From JBFMHD01 sp040752395 [NCBI: Candidatus Hydrogenedentota bacterium] (GTDB lineage Bacteria; JBFMHD01), in assembly GCA_040752395.1 (NCBI GenBank), contig JBFMHD010000119.1:1-8698 (forward strand): a stretch of DNA of 8,698 bases. Reading direction: 5' to 3'. Position numbers and translations under genes: made by a program. Below are positions 1 to 6,867 of the stretch, piece by piece. Within the stretch, counting starts at the first letter, position 1. Every line of letters begins with the position of its first letter. Below the pieces are notes generated by a model that was not told where the DNA came from, did not search any database, and saw only the letters and a list, made by a program, of their open reading frames with translations.

Positions 1-1318
1 CAAAGGGAAAGCCATAGCTACTATCCCGGGTTTTGATGGAAACAGAAATACAAAACTTGTAGATTTTAATAAACTACCATGGCCTGAGGATAACGATGTA
101 TCAAGGTATAAATACGCTCTACAAGGAGAACCAAATTGCGAGTACCGTGAGATACAAGCTTATGCTTCACGAGGATGCGTTTATAGATGTAATTTTTGTG
201 CCGCTGCTAATCTTTATTATAATAAACCAAACTGGCGACCACGCGATGTACAAGATATAGTTAATGAAATAATATATCTTAAAAATAAATATCCAGAGAT
301 GCAGGGGATATTCTTTGATGAAGAATGGCATAATTACAGAAAAGATTTTATTTTGGAATTATGTAAAAAAATAAAAGAAAATAAAATTGATAATCTTCAT
401 TATAATGCTATGTGCGGATATTCTACTATGAATAAAGAGATGCTTGAAGCTATGAAAGATGCGGGCTATTACAAGCTGCGTATAGGGATTGAAACACTAT
501 CTGATAAAATAGCTGATGCTATGAATTTGGGAGGGAAATTTAATCAGGAGAGGCTATATAAGGTACTTGAGATGGCAAAAAATATCGGCCTTAAAATTTA
601 TGCTACTTTTACTATTGGTGGCAGAGGCGCAACCAGAGATGAAGATAATAAAACAGCAGAGTTTATTAGAGAATCTGTAGCCAGGGGCTGGATATGTGAT
701 CTACAGGTATCTATAGCTACTCCACAGCCAGGAACACCTTTTTATAAATGGGCACAGGATAATGGTTATATAATAAGAACAGAGTGGTCTCAATTTGATG
801 GTGGCAATTATGCGGTTGTCTCATATCCTGATTATCAAAGAGAAGAGATAGAGGCGATGTTCAGAATCGCGCTTTTTAAATATGATGGGGGTAGATATGA
901 AAGAGATGGTAGATATATTAAAAATAGGGTTCTAAACGAATTGAAAAGATACACAATTAATAAAGCGATTTGTTTTAGAACAAACAGAATGTGGCATATA
1001 TGGAGTTTTCTGGACGCGATATGTGAGGTCTTGAAAGACAAAAGGATTGATTTTATTATTCAGCCAGCTGTTAAAGAGATATTTGAAAAAGATAAAAGGA
1101 TAAATAGAATTTATATTTATGATAAAGGATTTTTTAATAGAGATATATTTCCTGAAGAATTATTTAACACAATTAAATATCAGTCTTATGATACAGCAAT
1201 TATTTTTGTAAATCATCCTGAGGGCAAAGGATACGATAATGTGTATAACATAGCAAAAGACTCTGCTATACCACAAATTTTATATATATTCCCTGATGGG
1301 GGGATTAAGAAAAAATAA
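1..1318 (+). CDS. Radical SAM protein (B12-binding type), 5'-truncated, with a C-terminal GT9-like domain
   Basis: The reading frame is open from base 2, so the start and any N-terminal cobalamin-binding domain lie outside the window; 438 codons are visible. The internal ATG at 299 is not the start, because the essential cluster motif lies upstream of it. That motif is CVYRCNFC (residues 59-66 of the visible part, bases 176-199), the CxxxCxxC that binds the [4Fe-4S] cluster and S-adenosylmethionine. It is followed by FFDEEW (104-109), RIGIET (160-165), TFTIGG (202-207) and PQPGTPFY (241-248), the order seen in the BchE/HpnJ-like B12-binding radical SAM group. After about residue 320 the fold changes: the last ~118 residues resemble the N-terminal Rossmann half of family 9 glycosyltransferases (ADP-heptose transferase type). 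The substrate is unknown. The stop codon directly abuts the ATG of a glycosyltransferase, which suggests a role in surface glycan or lipid modification. The radical SAM call is sure; the GT9-like call is inference. Confidence 0.9.
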   Translation, partial: KGKAIATIPGFDGNRNTKLVDFNKLPWPEDNDVSRYKYALQGEPNCEYREIQAYASRGCVYRCNFCAAANLYYNKPNWRPRDVQDIVNEIIYLKNKYPEMQGIFFDEEWHNYRKDFILELCKKIKENKIDNLHYNAMCGYSTMNKEMLEAMKDAGYYKLRIGIETLSDKIADAMNLGGKFNQERLYKVLEMAKNIGLKIYATFTIGGRGATRDEDNKTAEFIRESVARGWICDLQVSIATPQPGTPFYKWAQDNGYIIRTEWSQFDGGNYAVVSYPDYQREEIEAMFRIALFKYDGGRYERDGRYIKNRVLNELKRYTINKAICFRTNRMWHIWSFLDAICEVLKDKRIDFIIQPAVKEIFEKDKRINRIYIYDKGFFNRDIFPEELFNTIKYQSYDTAIIFVNHPEGKGYDNVYNIAKDSAIPQILYIFPDGGIKKK

Positions 1319-2272
1319 ATGAAAATATCAGTAATTGTTACAAACTGGAACGGCGTCAGACTCGGATATTTAGAACCCTGTCTCGATAGCATAGAAAAAG
1401 AATTTAATAGAACCGATATAATCGACGAAGTGATAATTGTTGATGATTGCTCATCTGATGAGAGTGAAAGATTTATATTAGTGAATTATCCGCAATTTAA
1501 AATAATTAGAACGCCTAAGAATTTAGGGTTTCAGGCTGCTGCTAATTATGGGGTTTATTATGCTACAAACGAAGTCGTGATGATATTAAATAATGATATA
1601 ATTGTTACCATAGGTGTATCTGAAAAATTCATAAACTGGTTCAAAAAAGATGACAATGTTTTTGCGGTATCCACGCGTGTCCATTTATGGGATGGCGTAA
1701 CATATCTTGCAGGTAAAAGGATAGCTCACATCGAAAAAGGTAATTTTATATTAAAAGATTGTATTGATGAAAAAGATAAAACTGCCTTGACGTTATTTGC
1801 AACAGGTGGCGCTGCTTGTTTTAATAGAGAAAAATTCTTTAAATTAGAAGGGTTTGATAGATTATATTATCCGTTATACTGGGAAGACATAGATATCTGC
1901 TACAGGGCTCAAAAACGCGGCTGGAAAGTTATTTATGATCCCCAAATACTTTTATTACACAAACATCAAGCTACGATACAGACTATGTATGGCAAAGACA
2001 GTCTAAGACTTTTAACAGCGCGTAACAGTTATCTATTTTTCTGGAAAAACATCACAGATTCAACACTTATACGAGAACACATATTTTATAATCTTCTTTT
2101 AATAATCAAAGATATCTTTATGCTGAAATTCAGGTTCCCGGTAGCATCTATACTTGCCCTGCAACGAATAATTGAGGTAATAAAAAGACGTAAGATTGAG
2201 TTACGCGAGTCGACAAAAACCGATACAGAGGTCTTAAGTAACCACTCAGAACGTGCGAAAAAACTCTGGTGA
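1319..2272 (+). CDS. Glycosyltransferase family 2 (rhamnosyltransferase-like)
   Basis: A complete 317-residue GT-A fold transferase that moves a sugar from a nucleotide-sugar donor to a growing surface glycan or glycolipid on the cytoplasmic side of the membrane. Visible motifs are the N-terminal strand ISVIVTNWNG (3-12), nucleotide-binding VDDCSSDES (41-49), NLGFQAAANYG (68-78), the DxD-equivalent LNND (90-93), the acceptor loop ATGGAACFNREKF (161-173) and the catalytic WEDIDICYRAQKRGW (188-202), then a histidine segment LLLHKH (211-216). This motif set is that of WbbL-like rhamnosyltransferases, though the donor sugar cannot be read from it. The C-terminal ~80 residues are basic and hydrophobic and may sit at the membrane surface. 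The ATG follows the TAA of the radical SAM gene with zero spacing and there is no good Shine-Dalgarno sequence, so translation is probably coupled. An intrinsic terminator starts right after the stop codon, making this the last gene of its operon. Confidence 0.93.
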   Translation: MKISVIVTNWNGVRLGYLEPCLDSIEKEFNRTDIIDEVIIVDDCSSDESERFILVNYPQFKIIRTPKNLGFQAAANYGVYYATNEVVMILNNDIIVTIGVSEKFINWFKKDDNVFAVSTRVHLWDGVTYLAGKRIAHIEKGNFILKDCIDEKDKTALTLFATGGAACFNREKFFKLEGFDRLYYPLYWEDIDICYRAQKRGWKVIYDPQILLLHKHQATIQTMYGKDSLRLLTARNSYLFFWKNITDSTLIREHIFYNLLLIIKDIFMLKFRFPVASILALQRIIEVIKRRKIELRESTKTDTEVLSNHSERAKKLW

Positions 2273-2294
2273 GCACCTTTAGGTGCGTTTTTTT
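2273..2294 (+). terminator. Rho-independent terminator of the radical SAM/GT2 operon
   Basis: The inverted repeat GCACCT/AGGTGC (2273-2278 and 2281-2286), in practice a 5-bp stem with a TTTA loop, is followed by G and seven T residues (2288-2294). It begins immediately after the GT2 stop codon. The stem is short but GC-rich for this genome, and the U-tract is uninterrupted. Confidence 0.8.
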
Positions 2295-2314
2295 AAAGAT
2301 GCGTCTTTAAAAAA
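2289..2314. repeat. Perfect 11-bp inverted repeat overlapping the terminator U-tract
   Basis: TTTTTTAAAGA (2289-2299) and TCTTTAAAAAA (2304-2314) are exact reverse complements around a TGCG loop (2300-2303). The left arm is also the T-run of the preceding terminator, so in RNA the tail can either follow the first hairpin or be paired into this second one. It lies between two convergent genes and may help stop transcription from both sides. A role as a terminator on the - strand is uncertain, because no T-run follows the hairpin in that direction. Confidence 0.55.
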
Positions 2315-2337
2315 GGTATTTATATTATTTTTAACAA

Positions 2338-2362
2338 ATTATTAAAATGGGTCTTTTGACCC
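2338..2362 (-). terminator. Possible terminator of the DUF4143 ATPase gene
   Basis: On the - strand GGGTC-AAAA-GACCC (2362-2349) forms a perfect 5-bp GC-rich stem with a four-base loop, followed by an AT-rich tail starting ATTTTAAT. It lies about 80 bases beyond the ATPase stop codon in the correct orientation. The T-tract is broken by A residues, so termination would be weak. Confidence 0.4.
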
Positions 2363-2408
2363 TTGGTAAATTTAATATATCTTTTCACACGTTCGAAGAC
2401 GTACATAT

Positions 2409-2432
2409 CTCAGGACTTCAGGGGAGTCTGAG
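2409..2432. other. Hairpin just beyond the ATPase 3' end
   Basis: CTCAG (2409-2413) and ACT (2415-2417) pair with AGT (2425-2427) and CTGAG (2428-2432), leaving one bulged G and a seven-base loop. It sits 12 bases past the ATPase stop codon on the - strand. No T-run follows in either direction, so it is more likely a transcript 3'-end stabiliser or chance than a terminator. Confidence 0.25.
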
Positions 2433-2444
2433 GGTTATAAGCAA

Positions 2445-3590
2445 TTATAGTTTGTTAGTCATTATGACCTGCAGTTCTTTGAAAGCCTGCTTTACAGGTA
2501 TTATTTCGATTGGACCCTCGTGTAAACGCTGGTTTCCGGTGTAAATAAAATAAGCTTTGGCTTGGGGATAATCTTTTAAGAATAATTTTAAACCGCGTAA
2601 AAAAGAGAGGTTGATTCTTGAAGTACGTTTTATTTCGAATGCCTTGATGCCTTTCGATCCATATAACACAAAGTCAACTTCGATATTGTTTGATGTTCTC
2701 CAATAAAATATATTATAATTCAGGCCAAGATAATCATTCAAAGCCATCAGTTCTTGAAGAAAAAGAGATTCAAAAGCATGACCCTCTGCTTCCTCAGGCA
2801 TGTCAAGCGGCTCCATAGGCCGTAATGTTCGATATACGCCTACGTCAAAATAATAGAATTTGGGATGACTGACTACTCTTCTTTTAGCCCGTTTTAAGAA
2901 AACTGGCAGGCGGTAAGCAATCAGCAGGTCTTCCAATATCGTAAAGTAATTCTGAACGACCTTTCGTTCAACCGCACATTCACGGCTTACTTCCGCAATA
3001 TTCAAAACTGAGCCTTGTGAAAAACTTGCACTTTCAAGAAAACGGGTGAAAGCACCCAAATTTCTTGTCAGCCCTTCCTGCTTAACTTCCTGCTCAAGAT
3101 ACATTTTAACGTAGCTTTCAAGGTAAGCTTTAGGATCGGATTCGCTATAGACTGACGGCAGACTGCCAAATTTTAATGAGTGTTCGAGATTAAAATCGCT
3201 GCCAAGCTCTGAAACAGTAAGCGGGTGCATGGAATAATTTAATGCCCTTCCAGCGAGCAGGTTCACACCTTTTTTTCTTATTTTTCTCGCACTTGAACCT
3301 GTCAAAACAAACTTGTAATTATATCTTTCGATGAGACGATGTACTTCATTCAGCAGTTCTGGAACTCTCTGTACCTCATCGATGATGACCCAACCATTAA
3401 ATTTTGTCGGTATCATATTTTCCAGTCTTTGAGGATTGGCAATAAACTTATTAAAAATACCAGCTTCCAATAAATCGATATATATTGAGTCATGGAAAGC
3501 AGACTTCACCCACGTGGTTTTCCCCGTGCCTCTAGGCCCAAAAAGAAAGAAACTCTTATTTTTCGGTGGTGTAATCAATCTGGAATACAT
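2445..3590 (-). CDS. AAA-family ATPase with DUF4143 C-terminal domain
   Basis: A full-length 381-residue member of the AAA_14/DUF4143 family, widespread lone ATPases of unknown role. Walker A is GPRGTGKTT (18-26), Walker B is VIIDEVQR (68-75), and TGSSAR (97-102) is the sensor-like strand, followed by NLLAGRA (110-116). The DUF4143 part carries YFDVGVYR, HAFESLFLQEL and YWRTSNNIEVDF, then D306, E319 and K321 in an arrangement like a PD-(D/E)xK nuclease core, so nucleic-acid binding or cleavage is possible but not shown. The start is chosen because SFFLFGPRG beginning about a dozen residues in is the normal N-terminus of the family. The gene is convergent with the glycosyltransferase and divergent from cysK, with no partner gene. 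Sampled lines count 43-45% GC against 25-30% in the sulfur operon, which points to horizontal acquisition. Confidence 0.9.
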   Translation of the reverse strand: MYSRLITPPKNKSFFLFGPRGTGKTTWVKSAFHDSIYIDLLEAGIFNKFIANPQRLENMIPTKFNGWVIIDEVQRVPELLNEVHRLIERYNYKFVLTGSSARKIRKKGVNLLAGRALNYSMHPLTVSELGSDFNLEHSLKFGSLPSVYSESDPKAYLESYVKMYLEQEVKQEGLTRNLGAFTRFLESASFSQGSVLNIAEVSRECAVERKVVQNYFTILEDLLIAYRLPVFLKRAKRRVVSHPKFYYFDVGVYRTLRPMEPLDMPEEAEGHAFESLFLQELMALNDYLGLNYNIFYWRTSNNIEVDFVLYGSKGIKAFEIKRTSRINLSFLRGLKLFLKDYPQAKAYFIYTGNQRLHEGPIEIIPVKQAFKELQVIMTNKL

Positions 3591-3596
3591 ACTTCC

Positions 3597-3624
3597 ATTT
3601 TACATATATTTTAGGAATTGTCAA
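3597..3624 (-). promoter_or_regulatory. Sigma70-type promoter of the ATPase gene, probably leaderless
   Basis: On the - strand a perfect -35 box TTGACA (3624-3619) is followed by a 16-base spacer and the -10 box TAAAAT (3602-3597), five of six consensus bases. Only six bases separate the -10 box from the ATG at 3590, so transcription would start at or next to the start codon. The GGAAG just before the ATG would be too close, and largely untranscribed, to act as a ribosome binding site. Confidence 0.65.
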
Positions 3625-3692
3625 TACTCAATTCAAAATTTATTTTTTCCTCTCACAAAAGAAAATGGTGTAAGAAGTCAAGGCGAGAGTTG

Positions 3693-3728
3693 TTGACCGT
3701 GGTATTTAAGAATTGCAAAATATATAAT
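3693..3728 (+). promoter_or_regulatory. Candidate promoter region of the cysK operon
   Basis: TTGACC (3693-3698) is followed after 17 bases by CAAAAT (3716-3721), a four-of-six -10 match. A perfect TATAAT lies at 3723-3728 but is 24 bases from that -35 box and has no good -35 of its own. The whole stretch 3700-3765 is very AT-rich. A promoter here is expected, since the operon has none elsewhere, but the exact boxes are unsure. Confidence 0.4.
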
Positions 3729-3766
3729 ATAATTATAAAATATTATTTATATATGATTATTTTTAT

Positions 3767-3771
3767 GGAGG
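3767..3771 (+). promoter_or_regulatory. Shine-Dalgarno sequence of cysK
   Basis: GGAGG lies seven bases before the ATG at 3779. It fixes that ATG as the start and so makes the ~13-residue N-terminal extension of CysK real. Confidence 0.85.
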
Positions 3772-3778
3772 TCATATT

Positions 3779-4726
3779 ATGAATAATTTAGATAACAGGG
3801 GTAAAAAATGTGGTGCAAAAATAGCTGATAATATTCTTGAGTTAATGTTTAATACACCAATGATAAAACTCAATCGTATCGTAAAAAATGGTTCGGCAGA
3901 TGTTTATGCTAAACTTGAGTCATACTCTCCGGGTGGGAGTGTAAAAGATAGGATTGCGTATAGTATGATAGAGGATGCTGAAAAAAAGGGGATATTAAAA
4001 CCCGGTTCAGTGATTGTTGAACCAACGAGTGGAAACACAGGTATAGGACTTGCTCTTATAGCTGCACATAAAGGTTATAAGTGTATCTTAACGATGCCTG
4101 AGTCTATGAGTGTTGAGCGAAGATACATTTTATCTCTTTTTGGGGTTGAGATAGTATTAACACCAGCTCAAGAAGGTATGGCCGGTGCTCTGAAAAAAGC
4201 AAATGAGATAGTGAAACAAAATCCTGATGCATTTATGCCCCAACAGTTTGAGAACCCATCAAACCCACAGATACACAGAGAAACAACCGCACTTGAAATA
4301 TTATCCTGTATGGGTAATGAGAAGATAGATGCATTTGTAGCAGGTGTTGGAACAGGTGGAACAATAACTGGTGTAGGCGAAGTTTTAAAAGAGAGATATC
4401 CTGATATATTAATTGTTGGGGTGGAGCCTTCTGATTCAGCTGTACTTTCTGGAAACCAACCGGGGTCACATAAAATACAGGGTATAGGACCCGGTTTTAT
4501 TCCCTGGGTTCTAAATAGAAAAATTATAAATAAGATTATAACTGTAAAAAATGAAGAAGCTATAATTTATGCAAGAAGATTAGCTAAAGAAGAGAGCTTA
4601 TTTTGTGGTATATCTTCAGGTGCTGCTTGTTTTGCTTCGCTTTTGATTGCTAAAGAATTAGGCACCAGTAAAAAAGTAGTTACAATTTTTCCTGACACAG
4701 GTGAACGATATCTGAGTATGAGATAG
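3779..4726 (+). CDS. cysK: Cysteine synthase (O-acetylserine sulfhydrylase)
   Basis: A pyridoxal-phosphate enzyme of 315 residues that joins sulfide and O-acetylserine to make cysteine and acetate in the cytosol. The PLP lysine is K56 in PGGSVKDR (51-58). The substrate-binding loop is TSGNTG (83-88), the phosphate-binding turn is GTGGT (191-195), S280 in GISSGA (277-282) would hold the pyridine nitrogen, and PDTGERYLS (305-313) closes the family signature. The PESMSVERR segment and MPQQFENPSNP favour CysK over CysM or cystathionine beta-synthase. Compared with typical CysK there is an N-terminal extension of about 13 residues, and the usual IGNTP motif reads MFNTP (23-27). No serine acetyltransferase gene is adjacent. 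It is the first gene of a three-gene operon with two tRNA-thiolation-type enzymes, the next start lying four bases beyond its stop, which suggests a shared sulfur-supply role. Confidence 0.93.
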   Translation: MNNLDNRGKKCGAKIADNILELMFNTPMIKLNRIVKNGSADVYAKLESYSPGGSVKDRIAYSMIEDAEKKGILKPGSVIVEPTSGNTGIGLALIAAHKGYKCILTMPESMSVERRYILSLFGVEIVLTPAQEGMAGALKKANEIVKQNPDAFMPQQFENPSNPQIHRETTALEILSCMGNEKIDAFVAGVGTGGTITGVGEVLKERYPDILIVGVEPSDSAVLSGNQPGSHKIQGIGPGFIPWVLNRKIINKIITVKNEEAIIYARRLAKEESLFCGISSGAACFASLLIAKELGTSKKVVTIFPDTGERYLSMR

Positions 4727-4730
4727 ATTT

Positions 4731-5723
4731 ATGAAAGCTATTGCTGTTGTTTCAGGTGGGCTTGATAGTATGCTAAGCGCAAAACTTATAATGAATCAAG
4801 GGATAGAAGTTACAGGTGTCCATCTCTTAATACCTTTTTCCAAATATGCAAACGAAAATATTTATAGAGAAAAAGTAAAAGAGCTCGGTAAGAATCTTGG
4901 TATAGAGATAATAGCTTTAAGCACCGGTATAGATTATCTTGAGCTCATTAAGAAGCCACGCTATGGCTATGGCAAAAATATCAATCCCTGTATCGACTGT
5001 CATATTTATATGTTTAAAAGAGCTAAAAAATTAATGGAAGAAATTGATGCAAAATTTATTATAACAGGTGAGGTGCTCGGACAGAGACCTATGAGTCAGA
5101 ACAAAGCTACATTAGAATTAATAGAAAAAAGGAGTGAGTTACAGGGCTTGATTGTAAGACCACTCTCTGCAAAAGCTTTAAAAGAAACGATACCTGAAAA
5201 AGAGGGCCGGATAGATAGAGAAAAACTTCTTGGGATTGTTGGTAAATCACGAAAAATACAATTAGAAAAAGCAAGAGAACTTGGATTACAGGGTTATGGT
5301 ACACCTGCTGGTGGCTGTCTCCTCACTGACCCTGGTTTTGCAAGAAGAGTACAAGACCTTATAAAATCAGATATGCTGACCTTAGATACTATTGATTTAA
5401 TTAAAAATGGGAGATATTTTGCTTTGTCTGATAAGTTTAAATTGATTGTCGCTAGAGATTATAATGAGAATATCAATTTAAAATCGCTTGCTAAAGAGCG
5501 ATATTTAGTTATTGAATCTATCTCAAAAGGGCCTGATGCGATAGGGATTGGCGATATCAATGATGAGAGGATTAAACAATCAGTAGAGATTGTGGCGTAC
5601 TATTGTAAAAAAGAGAAAGAGCATGCCAGGATAAAGTATGGGATTTATCCAGAGACAGGGAAGTATGAAATGTCTATTAACAGAAATGAGATAAAAATAG
5701 ATTTACAAAAAGGGGCGGTATGA
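4731..5723 (+). CDS. ThiI-like PP-loop tRNA sulfurtransferase without THUMP domain
   Basis: A 330-residue PP-loop ATP pyrophosphatase-family protein, probably adenylating a tRNA uridine (4-thiouridine at position 8 by analogy with ThiI) before sulfur insertion. The ATP loop is SGGLDS (8-13). TGEVLGQRPMSQ (112-123) closely matches the ThiI-family GESLGQ-type motif. Cysteines C87 and C90 (NPCIDCH, 85-91) and C196 (GGCLLTD, 194-200) form a CxxC...C set like that of iron-sulfur tRNA thiolases. Unlike classical ThiI there is no N-terminal THUMP or ferredoxin-like domain and no rhodanese domain; the protein starts directly with the ATP loop. The last ~105 residues form a separate basic domain that may be the NFACT-R-type RNA-binding module reported on such proteins, which could replace THUMP. 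Some databases label this family a thiouridylate methyltransferase, but no methyltransferase motif is visible. It starts four bases after cysK with no clear ribosome site, and its stop overlaps the mnmA start as ATGA. Confidence 0.82.
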   Translation: MKAIAVVSGGLDSMLSAKLIMNQGIEVTGVHLLIPFSKYANENIYREKVKELGKNLGIEIIALSTGIDYLELIKKPRYGYGKNINPCIDCHIYMFKRAKKLMEEIDAKFIITGEVLGQRPMSQNKATLELIEKRSELQGLIVRPLSAKALKETIPEKEGRIDREKLLGIVGKSRKIQLEKARELGLQGYGTPAGGCLLTDPGFARRVQDLIKSDMLTLDTIDLIKNGRYFALSDKFKLIVARDYNENINLKSLAKERYLVIESISKGPDAIGIGDINDERIKQSVEIVAYYCKKEKEHARIKYGIYPETGKYEMSINRNEIKIDLQKGAV

Positions 5724-6796
5724 GAGAAAAAGTAGCTGTTGCTATGTCAGGCGGCGTTGATTCTTCAACTACTGCTTATCTATTAAAAGAAGAAGGTTAT
5801 GATGTTCTTGGCATATTTTTGAAATTTTTTAGAACCAACGATGATAAAGAAAGAATAAGCTGCTGTGGGATCCAGGGTAGAGAGGATGCAAGAAGCGTAG
5901 CAAAACATATTGGTATCCCGTTTTATGTATTAAACTATGAACAGAGTTTCCAAAAAGAGGTAATAGAAAACTTCTGTCTGGAATACAGAAATGCCAGGAC
6001 ACCTAATCCGTGCGTGTTATGTAATAAAAAAGTGAAGCTTGGTAGATTATTACAGGAGATGCAGATAGCTGAGATACAATATGTAGCAACAGGTCACTAT
6101 GCAAATATTGAGTATGATAAAAATATAAAACGATACCTCCTTAAAAAAGGTAAAGATGTAGCTAAAGACCAGTCATATTTTTTATATGCATTAAATCAGG
6201 TTCAACTCTCGCGACTGAAGTTTCCACTCGGGAATTATACAAAAGATGAGGTAAGAAAAATAGCACAAAAAGCCGGCCTCTTTGTGTGCGATAAACCGGC
6301 CAATCAGGAAATCTGTTTTATCCCAGATAATGATTATAAAAGATTTTTATTAAAAAGACACCCCGAGTTAAATAGTCCAGGATATATACTCTTCAAAGAT
6401 GGTAAAATATTAGGTGAACATAAAGGAATAGCATTTTACACGATTGGTCAGAGAGAGGGTTTAGGTATATCTCATAAAAAGCCGTTATATGTTATTAAAA
6501 TTGATAAAAACAATAACACGATTATTGTTGGGGAAGAAGAGGATCTTTATAGTTCTGAGCTTACTGCTTGTGAATTAAATCTCATAGCAGTTGAAAAGAT
6601 TATAGAACCATTAAAAGTAAAGGCAAAGATCAGGTATAATCACAAAGAAGCAGAGGCTATAGCAGAAAAAATATCAGATGATAGAATAAAGATAAAATTC
6701 AAAGAGCCGCAGCGAGCGATAACACGCGGTCAGTCTGTTGTTATGTATCAAGACGATACAGTCATCGCCGGTGGCATAATCGAGGCAGAGGGTTAA
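5720..6796 (+). CDS. mnmA: tRNA-specific 2-thiouridylase MnmA
   Basis: A complete 358-residue enzyme that adenylates U34 of tRNA-Lys, -Glu and -Gln and replaces O2 by sulfur, giving the s2U part of the wobble modification. The PP-loop is SGGVDS (10-15). TPNPCVLCNKKVK (94-106) carries C98 and C101, with C101 aligned to the E. coli catalytic Cys102. ATGHYA (123-128), KDQSYFL (149-155), C199 in EICFIPD (197-203) and YTIGQREGLG are all family signatures. Having Cys at position 98, where E. coli has Asp99, makes the CxxC...C set that suits a [4Fe-4S] cluster; whether this enzyme uses the cluster or a persulfide relay is inference. Length is normal. The ATGA overlap with the ThiI-like gene and the purine-rich AAGGGG just upstream point to coupled translation. 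No clear terminator follows. Confidence 0.95.
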   Translation: MREKVAVAMSGGVDSSTTAYLLKEEGYDVLGIFLKFFRTNDDKERISCCGIQGREDARSVAKHIGIPFYVLNYEQSFQKEVIENFCLEYRNARTPNPCVLCNKKVKLGRLLQEMQIAEIQYVATGHYANIEYDKNIKRYLLKKGKDVAKDQSYFLYALNQVQLSRLKFPLGNYTKDEVRKIAQKAGLFVCDKPANQEICFIPDNDYKRFLLKRHPELNSPGYILFKDGKILGEHKGIAFYTIGQREGLGISHKKPLYVIKIDKNNNTIIVGEEEDLYSSELTACELNLIAVEKIIEPLKVKAKIRYNHKEAEAIAEKISDDRIKIKFKEPQRAITRGQSVVMYQDDTVIAGGIIEAEG

Positions 6797-6867
6797 GAAG
6801 AGATTATATAGGATATCTATAGATTTAAGTAAAGCCTCAGTTATTGGTGCAGTAGAACTTATACTTT

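Noticed and set aside
299-301. ATG as start of the radical SAM protein
   Set aside because: The frame is open to the left edge and the essential CxxxCxxC motif lies at 176-199, so the gene is cut by the window, not started here.
835-1041. Open frame on the - strand inside the radical SAM gene
   Set aside because: Antisense shadow of a clearly coding sequence, with no family signature.
2347-2544. + strand open frame over the ATPase 3' end
   Set aside because: Its second half is antisense to the ATPase coding region, it has no ribosome site, and the product resembles no family.
3436-3696. + strand open frame over the ATPase 5' end
   Set aside because: Antisense to the conserved Walker A region of a certain gene.
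4233-4469. - strand open frame inside cysK
   Set aside because: Shadow frame with biased composition opposite conserved PLP-enzyme motifs.
5107-5304. - strand open frame inside the ThiI-like gene
   Set aside because: Hydrophobic shadow frame; the + strand protein motifs explain the DNA.
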